Origin: an uncultured Anaerolineaceae bacterium
Lineage (GTDB): Bacteria > Chloroflexota > Anaerolineae > Anaerolineales > Anaerolineaceae
Assembly (NCBI GenBank): GCA_937897615.1
Contig: CALCNO010000185.1
Location: forward strand, 1-11,927
Direction: 5' to 3'
Length of the DNA: 11,927 nt
Shown here: positions 4,730 to 11,927 of the stretch, piece after piece
Position numbering within the stretch: position 1 is the stretch's first letter
How the letters are laid out: each line of letters starts with the position of its first letter
Position numbers and translations under genes: made by a program
The notes under the pieces: model-generated
What the model saw: only the letters and a program-made list of their open reading frames with translations
Databases searched by the model: none
What the model was told of the DNA's origin: nothing

Positions 4730-7700
4730 ATGAAGGCGCTATTCAACGTACTGTTAACGTTCAGTTTACTATTCCAATCCTTTTGGGGAATTCTTCCCGC
4801 AGTTCAGGCAAATGCAATTATAAATGAGACTCACTCCGCTGAAGGGATGGAAGCGCCTCAGCCTGTTCCGGTTTTGGCCGATGTGCTGGCTGATGAATCC
4901 GGGCAGGAAAAAAACACAGGGCCTGTTAATGTTCGTATCACAGCAGAACCGCAGTTGATCATCCCTGGCGTGCCGGTGACGATCAACTGGTCTATTGAGG
5001 GCTGGAGCAGCCTTCAGAAGGGGAATCGCCAGGCGACTCTGGGTTTTCCCAATAACTTAACGGCAAGTACGGCAGAAGCGCAATCCAAGACCGTGCGCAG
5101 TGAAAACAGCAGCAAACTGGATGTTGATTCGCAGGCCAGCACTGGAGCAATGGCGTTTACGGTCGGCAGGGATGTGAAAGATTCCTTTCTGGTCGATCTG
5201 GTACTCGCTTCCGGCGACGAGGTGGTTGGCGGAAATTCCGTTCTCCTTACCAGTCCTACCCTTACTGCCACCACCGGCAAGGACAATCATCTAGTAAGCA
5301 AGGATGGCAAGGTGAGCCTGGATTTTCCGGCTGCGAGCCTTTCGGAATCAATGTACCTGGATGTGCGTGACCCGAGCCCATCGAACATCAATGGGTACTC
5401 CCTTAGCGGAAGGCCGGTTGAAGTTGTGGCAGTTGGTGCAACCTCCCATCGCAATATCAATCAATTCAAAGAGAAATTTACCATTTCCATGGCCTATGAC
5501 CCTGAAAATATCTACGGGGGCAGCGAAGATGATCTCACGCTATTTTACTTCGATCAGGATACCAATGACTGGTGGCCAATCCAGACCCGGGTGGATAAGG
5601 AAAATCATCGGCTCACGGCCCAGGTAGACCACCTGACAGTGTTTGATTACAAAGCCAACACCTGGCAAGCCTCGCGCTTACCTACTATCGATCAGGCACA
5701 GGTCTCCGGCAATACTGGTGCTGCAACCTACCAGATGTCCTTTTGGCTCCCTCCGGCGCAAGGCGGTTTTGCTCCGGCGCTCTCACTGAATTACAACAGC
5801 CAGATTATTGACAGTTCCACAGCATTTACCCAGGCCAGCTGGGTAGGTGCAGGTTGGTCATTGGATACAGGTTACATCGAGCGCAACATGCACGGCACAA
5901 ACACTGACCTCAGTGATGATACTTTCCAATTGATCCTGGGCGGGGTGAGCAATACCCTGCTGCCAGTTGGCACTTCTGGCACTGTTACTACTTATGCTGC
6001 AACTGAAATGAATTATTGGTCAATTAAGTTCGACTCTTCTACTAATGCTTGGACCATCAAGGATCAGGCAGGTACCACGTACTCGTTGGCTTTTCAGACA
6101 AAAACCAATGCATCCAATTCCTGCGTTACCAGCGCCAATGATCTCAATCTTACCTGGCGCTGGTCGCTTTCATCAGCAACGGACAAGTTTGGCAATGTAA
6201 TCACCTATGATTACATTAACAACAAGAAGACCAGCTCCTCAACATGCCTTAACCAGGTGGCAGTGTACCCCACTTCGATCACCTATCCTAATGGCCATTA
6301 CCGCATCGATTTTGTGCTGGAGACCCGTGCAGATTACCAGACTGCGTGGGAAGCCAATGATTCAAAGGTGTTTTTCCAATATCAACGCTTGGACAAGATT
6401 CTTGTCAAGTACAACCCCAGCGGTTCCACCTGGAGTACCATCCGGCAGTATGATTTCACGTATTCTACGGGAACCACAAATCAGATCTACCCGGATTTTA
6501 CTTGGACCAAAGGGGCTCGCACCAACACGCTTTTAGGTGTGCAAGAGATGAGCGGAGATGGCACAGTTAGTTTACCTGCTACTCAGTTTACCTATGCCGA
6601 CAAGATGCATCTCACCAAGGTGGATAATAGCCAGGGCGGCACGGTTACCTTTGCCTATGAGCGTTGGACTTACCTGGATGACGAAAATGACGACCTGTGG
6701 TCGCTTTACACGGTTTTTGGCCAGGATGAGTGCACCAGTACCATTGGCACCTCCTGGTATGCTATGTCCGGTTATGGTACGACCAAATGTGAAGCCAATA
6801 TGCTGCAGATTGACCGACGCAGCAATTATGTAGGTATAGGCCTGCGCGCATTCCCGCAAAACATCATCAAGCCGGGGGCACAGTACCGGCTTTACGTGCA
6901 GGCGCGTAATATCTACGCAACTACCAGCGTGGAATGGGGGTTCACCGATCCCAATAATGGTGTAGATATTGAAGGACGTGCCACCGGCATTGGCACCACG
7001 CTGACTGACCTGGAAACAGGTGGCGAAATGGCGGTCAATCTTAACCCGCTTACGACCAAATTCATCATCGAGTGCGACAATTGCTACATCAAAAAACTGC
7101 AATTTATGATGATGCCGCTCTTCTACCGCGTTACCAGCAAAACGGTAGCAGATACTGCTACTTCCACCAGCGGCACCTATGTGTATTCATACAACGACGG
7201 CGCAACAAATGACGTGGTGCATTCTGAGGCGCAAACGCGTACGGGTACCAAGTACACGCCCATTTTGCGGGAGTTCCGCGGTTTTTCACAAGTACGGGTA
7301 ACCAATCCAGATGGTTTGGTGACAACCACCTGGTACCACCAGAATGACCAGCTTTATGGGCGTCCCTATCGGACGATTACCAGCACGATGGATGTCTCGG
7401 ATGAGTTTGCCACGCTGGATACGGCCAAATGGAGCTTTAGCCACGCCAATACGCGGCAAACGATTGGGTTCAATTTCGCCCAGGAGTTATGGCTCAAATC
7501 CACCTCAACCACAACTGACTGGTCGACGGTAACCAACCGCGCCAGTTTCTCGCTGACCAATGGCGATTACCTGTACACCCAGTTCCAGGTCTCCGGTGCT
7601 TCTACCCAGGCGCAACTGGGTGTGGAGAACGCCAGTGGTGATTTCTTTGGTGTATATGCCGTGCCCAATGGCACCTCACACGACCTGAAAACACGGGTGA

Positions 7701-10700
7701 CCAGTGGTGGTTCCAGTACCGATACTATGTTAATGCCTGCCGGTACCTTCAAACGCGATACCTGGTATGAGATGATGGCCTTTGTGGATGCTAATGACGG
7801 TTTCCACCTGCGGGTGTGGGAAAAGTTCAATCCCACCAATTATGTTGAGTCTTCTACCAGTAGCCTCAATGGGGCTGCTTCCTGGCGCTTTACCAACAAG
7901 GTGTATAACGGCACTGTGCTGCTGGATAGCTACCTGGAAGGCGTTCCCTATGCTGAAACGGAAACTGCCTACACCTCATCTGTGCTGTATGATACGCTTT
8001 CCAATGGCATTCCCAACCTTTCAGCGTTGACCAACTTTGTTGACCTGCAGGTCAACTGGTCCACCACGGCCGCGCAAACCCAGCGTCTGTTCGACCGCGA
8101 CTATTCATTTAGCGCCACGCGCGCCTCTTATGACTACAACACTGCTGATCAGGGGAATGTACAATACGGCAACCTCACCCGCACTGTGCAATCCTACTGG
8201 GATGGCAGCTCCTGGGTGGATTATCGCGCCAGCCTGACGCAGTTCTACCCCAACGCCACCAATGCACTTACCACTCTGCCCGCGCGCGAAGTACTGCTGG
8301 ATTGCGCCTCTGGCTGTGACTTTTCCGGTACCAGCGGCAAGCTATCTGAAATTCTTTATCTGTATGACAACCAGAGCAGTTACACCAGCGCCCCATCTGC
8401 AGGCAAACTAACCGCCACGCGTGTTTTGGCACAGCAGGGCGGACAATATGCCCAGACCTCCTATGCCTACGATGCTCGCGGCAACCAGACTGGCGTTACC
8501 ACCTACAGCAGCTATGGCACAGCCAGCACTGCCCCTGCCGATGGTGCCAGAACCACCACCGTTGCCTATGATACGTACTACTATACCTATGCTCTTAGCA
8601 GCACCAACGCCCTCAACCAAACCACTCAGACCACTTATGATTACACCAAAGGCATTCCCACCAGCGTCACGGATGCCAACAATGTGACCACCTCGGCTAC
8701 TTACGATGCTTTTGGCCGCACGTTGAAGGTGATTGCCCCGGGAGACAGCGAACCTTCACCGACACTGGCATTGACCTATTACGATACGCGCATTCCTTTC
8801 CAGGTGAACCTGAGCCAAAAAGTGAATGACAGCGGTGCTGCCATCCGCCTGGGGTATTTCTATAGCGGGTTGGGTCAGTTGATCCAAAAACAGGTGATCG
8901 GTGCTGTGGTGAACGGTTCGCAGGCCAATGCCGTCACCGATACCAGATACGATATCCTCGGGCGGCAGGTGAAGATCACTGTGCCCTATACAAGCACATA
9001 TAATGCTTCGCCATCCTTCATCACCCAGACCTTTAGCCAGGCTTATACCCTGAATCAGTACGACATTTATGGCCGTCTCACCTCTTCTGCGGCGCCAAAC
9101 GGCAACAGCACCACCTACGCCTACAATGGCCTTTCCACCAGCGTGATGGATCCCATGAGCCAGGTGACCACCACCAGCAATGATGCCTGGGGGCGTGTGG
9201 TGAGCGTGGACGAACCCACCGGGCCGGATCTTGCCTATGTTTACAATGCGCTAGATCAACTGGTGAGTGTTACCAAGGGAAGCGGTTTGGATGCTTCCAC
9301 CATCAATGTGAGTTACGATCCCGCCGGGCGCAAGACCGCCATGAGCGACCCCGATATGGGCACCTGGGCTTATGAATATGATGCTGTTGGTAACCTGGTG
9401 AGCCAGGCCGATGCCCGCGGCTGCGGAACCTTTTTGGCTTACGATCTGCTCAACCGCCTGACCGGTAAGACCTTCAATGGCGATGGTGCCTGTGATTCTA
9501 CTGCGAGCATCACCTACACTTACGATAGCGGTGCCAATGGCGTTGGCCGCCGCACCGGCATGAGCGATGGTACCGGCTCCACTGCCTGGGTGTATGACAA
9601 CCGTGGCCGCACCGTCAGTGAGACCAAAACGATCGACACGAATACCTATACCACCAGCTGGTCTTATAACGCTGCCGATTTGCCGCTGACGCAAACCCTG
9701 CCGGATGGCGAGGTGCTCACCTATGGCTACGACAGCCAGGGCGCTCCCACCACGCTGACAGGCAGCAATGGCAGCAGCTTTACCTATGTGAAAGGCGCCT
9801 GGTACGATGAAGCCGGGCGTGTGACCACCCTCAACCTGGGCGATAGTAGCGGCAACGCTGTGCTCACACGGCAGTATGGTTATTATGGCTGGAGCACGGC
9901 CACCAACGGCGGCAAACTGCACACGCTGCTTACCACCAATTCTGCCAGCGCCACACTGCAGAACCTGAGCTACACCTACAACGCCAATGCCAACATCACC
10001 TCCATTGCCGATGCCCGCGCTGGAGAGACCTCCACCTTCACCTATGATGCGCTCAACCGCCTCACCTCCAATACGGTTACGGACAGCGGCAATGTGACGG
10101 TCTTCAGCGAGACCTTTGCCTACGATGCCGGCAGCGGAAACCTGGCCAGCAAGAACGGCCTTTCCTTCAGCTATGATGTTGTGCACAAGCACGCCGTGGC
10201 TGCTTATGATGATGGCAGCTATAGTTACGATGAGAACGGCAACCAGACCGTGCGCGACCTGGCGGATGCACTCTTTGAACTGGTGTATGATGCCCAAAAT
10301 CGCCTCGTTGAGGTGCAATCCAACCAGCCCTTTAGCGAAGAAGAGATCAACTGGGCAGAAATTACCCCTACCCCCAGCGAGACAGTGACACAAACAGAGA
10401 CCCCCACACCTACACTGACCCCCACAGGCACGCATACCCCCACTGCAACTGCCACCACAGCCCCGGCCACCGCGCAGGTGATCGGCCAGTGCGGTCCGTT
10501 CACCTCAGCGAGCGCTACGGTAACCATCCCTGCCGAGACAACCCTGCTGGTGGTAGTGGAAGGCGGCTCAAATCATACTTTGCCTAGCAGCTATACGGTT
10601 GGCGGACAGGCACTCACCCTTGCGGTTACTGGTGATATTGCCATGGCGAAAACCAGAATCTATTACCGCAACCTGCCCCCCACAGGGTCACAAACGATTT

Positions 10701-11927
10701 CCTTGACTGGGTTTGCGGTTGGCAATGCCGCTGCCTGGGGCTGCTATTACCTGAACGGTACCGACACGACTTCCCCCATTCGCGACAGTGGTTACGCAAG
10801 CGTGAACGACCAGACATCGCTCTCCAACACACGGACTACTCAACCTGGTGATGTGGTGATTGATGTGATTGGCCTGCGTTTTGCTCCCACGGACCTCAAC
10901 TATAACTGCGGGCAGAGCGCCGGGTATGCTGCAGTAAGTAGCAATACTAAAACCGGGTACAAATCAGCAACTACGACAAGCACCAACATGTGTTACACGT
11001 TTGGAGCGAACTACGCGGTTCTTTCCTCGATCTCGGTAAAATCGGCGCCTGCGCCAACGGCTACTCCCACGGCAACCGCTACTGCCACGGCGACTGCTAC
11101 AGAGACCGCCAGCCTCACCGCCACCCACACACCCACGCCGCTGCCCACCGCAACCAATACGGAAACACCCGTACCCACTGATACCGCCACCCCCACGGAG
11201 ACCCCTGTGCCTACCGATACCGAGGTTCCCACGCTGACGCCCACCTGGGATGGTACAGCCACCTTTGCCGATACCCCCACCCCTCTCGCCACGATCGGGG
11301 GTGCAAATACCGCGACCGAAACGCTGCCAACCACCGAGCCCCCTACACCGGAAGCCACGGCTACCGATACCGAAACCCCCGCCACGCCGGTGGATACTCC
11401 TACACCCAGCGAGACTCCCACGGCCAGTGATACTCCCACACCCAGCGAGACGCCCACAGCGAGCGATACCCCCACGCCCACGGAGACGGCTACATCTTCC
11501 CCCACTGCCACAGCTACTGCCACGCCCACCCCGCAGAATGGCGTTGCCCGCTACTACTACGATGGCGACGGCAACATGGTCAAGTCTGAGATAGACGATG
11601 TGACCACCTACTACCCCAGCGCTGCCTACCAGGTGAAGACCAATGGCAGCTATGCCAACACGCGCAAATACTACAGCTTCAATGGCGCGGTGGTCGCCAT
11701 GCGCGAGAATAGCACGCTCACCTGGATGTTGCAAGATCAGGTGAACTCCACCACAGTGACCGCCAATGCAGATGGCATCTTTAACTCGGAAATTCGGTAT
11801 AGTGCTTTTGGAGAGATTCGATATACCAGTGGCACCACTGTGACGGATAAGCTGTACACCGGCCAGCAGCAAGAGGTGGAGATCGGGCTAAGTTATTACA
11901 TTGCCCGCTTCTATGATCCTGTGATTG
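4730..11927 (+). CDS. Giant secreted RHS/YD-repeat protein (3' end outside window)
   Basis: One uninterrupted frame of 2399 codons runs from ATG 4730 off the right edge. AGGAGG (4719-4724) five bases before the ATG fixes the start. Residues 1-29 are a signal peptide with hydrophobic core LLTFSLLFQ and an A-N-A cleavage pattern. In order follow a beta-rich N-terminal region (about 60-170), a ZU5-like segment (about 186-310, KVSLDFPAASL to DHLTVFDY), an SpvB/RHS entry region (from about 333, MSFWLPPAQGGFAPALSLNY), lectin-like inserts (about 700-800 and 890-1065), and a long YD-repeat run (about 1245-1875, e.g. YDARGNQTGV, YDALNRLTS, YDAQNRLVEV). A Thr-Pro-linked insert (about 1878-2269) comes next, then the RHS core motif (GLSYYIARFYDP, near 2385-2396). 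The family forms large hollow beta shells, often carrying a C-terminal toxin or adhesin tip; that tip is not visible. Secretion via Sec is inferred. The gene looks more GC-rich than the left half of the window. Confidence -1.
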   Translation, partial: MKALFNVLLTFSLLFQSFWGILPAVQANAIINETHSAEGMEAPQPVPVLADVLADESGQEKNTGPVNVRITAEPQLIIPGVPVTINWSIEGWSSLQKGNRQATLGFPNNLTASTAEAQSKTVRSENSSKLDVDSQASTGAMAFTVGRDVKDSFLVDLVLASGDEVVGGNSVLLTSPTLTATTGKDNHLVSKDGKVSLDFPAASLSESMYLDVRDPSPSNINGYSLSGRPVEVVAVGATSHRNINQFKEKFTISMAYDPENIYGGSEDDLTLFYFDQDTNDWWPIQTRVDKENHRLTAQVDHLTVFDYKANTWQASRLPTIDQAQVSGNTGAATYQMSFWLPPAQGGFAPALSLNYNSQIIDSSTAFTQASWVGAGWSLDTGYIERNMHGTNTDLSDDTFQLILGGVSNTLLPVGTSGTVTTYAATEMNYWSIKFDSSTNAWTIKDQAGTTYSLAFQTKTNASNSCVTSANDLNLTWRWSLSSATDKFGNVITYDYINNKKTSSSTCLNQVAVYPTSITYPNGHYRIDFVLETRADYQTAWEANDSKVFFQYQRLDKILVKYNPSGSTWSTIRQYDFTYSTGTTNQIYPDFTWTKGARTNTLLGVQEMSGDGTVSLPATQFTYADKMHLTKVDNSQGGTVTFAYERWTYLDDENDDLWSLYTVFGQDECTSTIGTSWYAMSGYGTTKCEANMLQIDRRSNYVGIGLRAFPQNIIKPGAQYRLYVQARNIYATTSVEWGFTDPNNGVDIEGRATGIGTTLTDLETGGEMAVNLNPLTTKFIIECDNCYIKKLQFMMMPLFYRVTSKTVADTATSTSGTYVYSYNDGATNDVVHSEAQTRTGTKYTPILREFRGFSQVRVTNPDGLVTTTWYHQNDQLYGRPYRTITSTMDVSDEFATLDTAKWSFSHANTRQTIGFNFAQELWLKSTSTTTDWSTVTNRASFSLTNGDYLYTQFQVSGASTQAQLGVENASGDFFGVYAVPNGTSHDLKTRVTSGGSSTDTMLMPAGTFKRDTWYEMMAFVDANDGFHLRVWEKFNPTNYVESSTSSLNGAASWRFTNKVYNGTVLLDSYLEGVPYAETETAYTSSVLYDTLSNGIPNLSALTNFVDLQVNWSTTAAQTQRLFDRDYSFSATRASYDYNTADQGNVQYGNLTRTVQSYWDGSSWVDYRASLTQFYPNATNALTTLPAREVLLDCASGCDFSGTSGKLSEILYLYDNQSSYTSAPSAGKLTATRVLAQQGGQYAQTSYAYDARGNQTGVTTYSSYGTASTAPADGARTTTVAYDTYYYTYALSSTNALNQTTQTTYDYTKGIPTSVTDANNVTTSATYDAFGRTLKVIAPGDSEPSPTLALTYYDTRIPFQVNLSQKVNDSGAAIRLGYFYSGLGQLIQKQVIGAVVNGSQANAVTDTRYDILGRQVKITVPYTSTYNASPSFITQTFSQAYTLNQYDIYGRLTSSAAPNGNSTTYAYNGLSTSVMDPMSQVTTTSNDAWGRVVSVDEPTGPDLAYVYNALDQLVSVTKGSGLDASTINVSYDPAGRKTAMSDPDMGTWAYEYDAVGNLVSQADARGCGTFLAYDLLNRLTGKTFNGDGACDSTASITYTYDSGANGVGRRTGMSDGTGSTAWVYDNRGRTVSETKTIDTNTYTTSWSYNAADLPLTQTLPDGEVLTYGYDSQGAPTTLTGSNGSSFTYVKGAWYDEAGRVTTLNLGDSSGNAVLTRQYGYYGWSTATNGGKLHTLLTTNSASATLQNLSYTYNANANITSIADARAGETSTFTYDALNRLTSNTVTDSGNVTVFSETFAYDAGSGNLASKNGLSFSYDVVHKHAVAAYDDGSYSYDENGNQTVRDLADALFELVYDAQNRLVEVQSNQPFSEEEINWAEITPTPSETVTQTETPTPTLTPTGTHTPTATATTAPATAQVIGQCGPFTSASATVTIPAETTLLVVVEGGSNHTLPSSYTVGGQALTLAVTGDIAMAKTRIYYRNLPPTGSQTISLTGFAVGNAAAWGCYYLNGTDTTSPIRDSGYASVNDQTSLSNTRTTQPGDVVIDVIGLRFAPTDLNYNCGQSAGYAAVSSNTKTGYKSATTTSTNMCYTFGANYAVLSSISVKSAPAPTATPTATATATATATETASLTATHTPTPLPTATNTETPVPTDTATPTETPVPTDTEVPTLTPTWDGTATFADTPTPLATIGGANTATETLPTTEPPTPEATATDTETPATPVDTPTPSETPTASDTPTPSETPTASDTPTPTETATSSPTATATATPTPQNGVARYYYDGDGNMVKSEIDDVTTYYPSAAYQVKTNGSYANTRKYYSFNGAVVAMRENSTLTWMLQDQVNSTTVTANADGIFNSEIRYSAFGEIRYTSGTTVTDKLYTGQQQEVEIGLSYYIARFYDPVI
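10362..11535 (+). other. Thr-Pro-linked insert within the YD-repeat shell
   Basis: The YD repeats stop after YDAQNRLVEV (near 10285-10315) and resume at RYYYDGDGNMVKSE (from about 11549). Family members normally run straight from one to the other. Between them lie a short Thr-Pro linker (10362-10470), a globular segment of about 190 residues (10471-11045) with six Cys and the pattern LLVVVEGG, YTVGGQALT, IYYRNLPPTGSQTISL, WGCYYLNGTD, GDVVIDVIGL, then a long Thr-Pro-Ala linker (11046-11535). The globular part resembles beta-sandwich repeats seen in bacterial surface proteins; its ligand is unknown. The frame is intact, so this is a true domain insertion and not a breakpoint. Confidence -1.
11396..11467 (+). 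repeat. Two 36-bp tandem repeats in the Thr-Pro linker
   Basis: Units at 11396-11431 and 11432-11467 each encode TPTPSETPTASD and are near identical at the DNA level; a degenerate third unit (TPTPTETATSS) follows from 11468. A looser GAxACxCCxGTxCC repeat encoding ETPVPTDT lies earlier, around 11160-11225. Being multiples of three, such repeats can expand or contract without breaking the frame. Confidence -1.

Noticed and set aside
9251..10435. Long antisense frame of 394 codons under the RHS gene
   Set aside because: It is a shadow caused by repetitive codon use in YD repeats; composition is Gly/Ile/Ala-rich without a domain, and the plus-strand frame is clearly real.
10964..11872. Antisense Gly/Arg-rich (302 codons) and Val-Gly-rich (172 codons) frames
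   Set aside because: Both are mirror images of the Thr-Pro-rich linker; low-complexity DNA is stop-free in several frames.

Overview
The window reads as two unrelated stretches of a bacterial chromosome meeting at a broken tRNA gene near position 4280-4320. The best guess at the host is an anaerobic Chloroflexota (Anaerolineae-type). This rests on the giant secreted RHS/YD-repeat protein and its long Thr-Pro-rich linkers, a style common in that group. It is inference from protein style, not a database match.

Left part (1-3891), all on the minus strand and read right to left: an unrecognised 196-aa protein, then a ParA-type ATPase, then a 232-aa protein with two ribbon-helix-helix-like repeats (likely the DNA-binding partner of ParA), then a 270-bp spacer with direct repeats and an AT-rich block, then a large protein cut by the left edge. 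That protein starts with a DnaA domain I-like region, followed by an acidic linker and two apparent helix-turn-helix regions. The genes are tightly spaced, with Shine-Dalgarno sites embedded in preceding stop codons. Together they look like a replication and partition module of a plasmid-like element.

Junction (3892-4729): a gene-poor stretch with several dyads, a good sigma70-type promoter (4139-4167), a precise 3' half of a CAU-anticodon tRNA (4278-4319, probably initiator type) with no matching 5' half, and a strong intrinsic terminator directly after it. A tRNA 3' half without its 5' half is the classic scar left at one end of an element integrated by a tyrosine recombinase. By polarity, the element lies to the left (replication/partition side) and old host DNA lies to the right. 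No integrase is visible; it would be expected beyond the left edge.

Right part (4730-11927), plus strand: one open reading frame of at least 2399 codons, running off the right edge. It has a signal peptide, an N-terminal beta-rich/ZU5-like region, an SpvB/RHS-like entry region, inserted lectin-like domains, a long run of YD repeats, and an approximately 390-residue insertion (Thr-Pro linker, globular domain, Thr-Pro linker) within a YD-repeat region. The RHS core motif is reached just before the window ends, so the variable C-terminal tip is not visible. A promoter with a perfect 9-bp dyad at the expected transcription start lies about 110 bp upstream.
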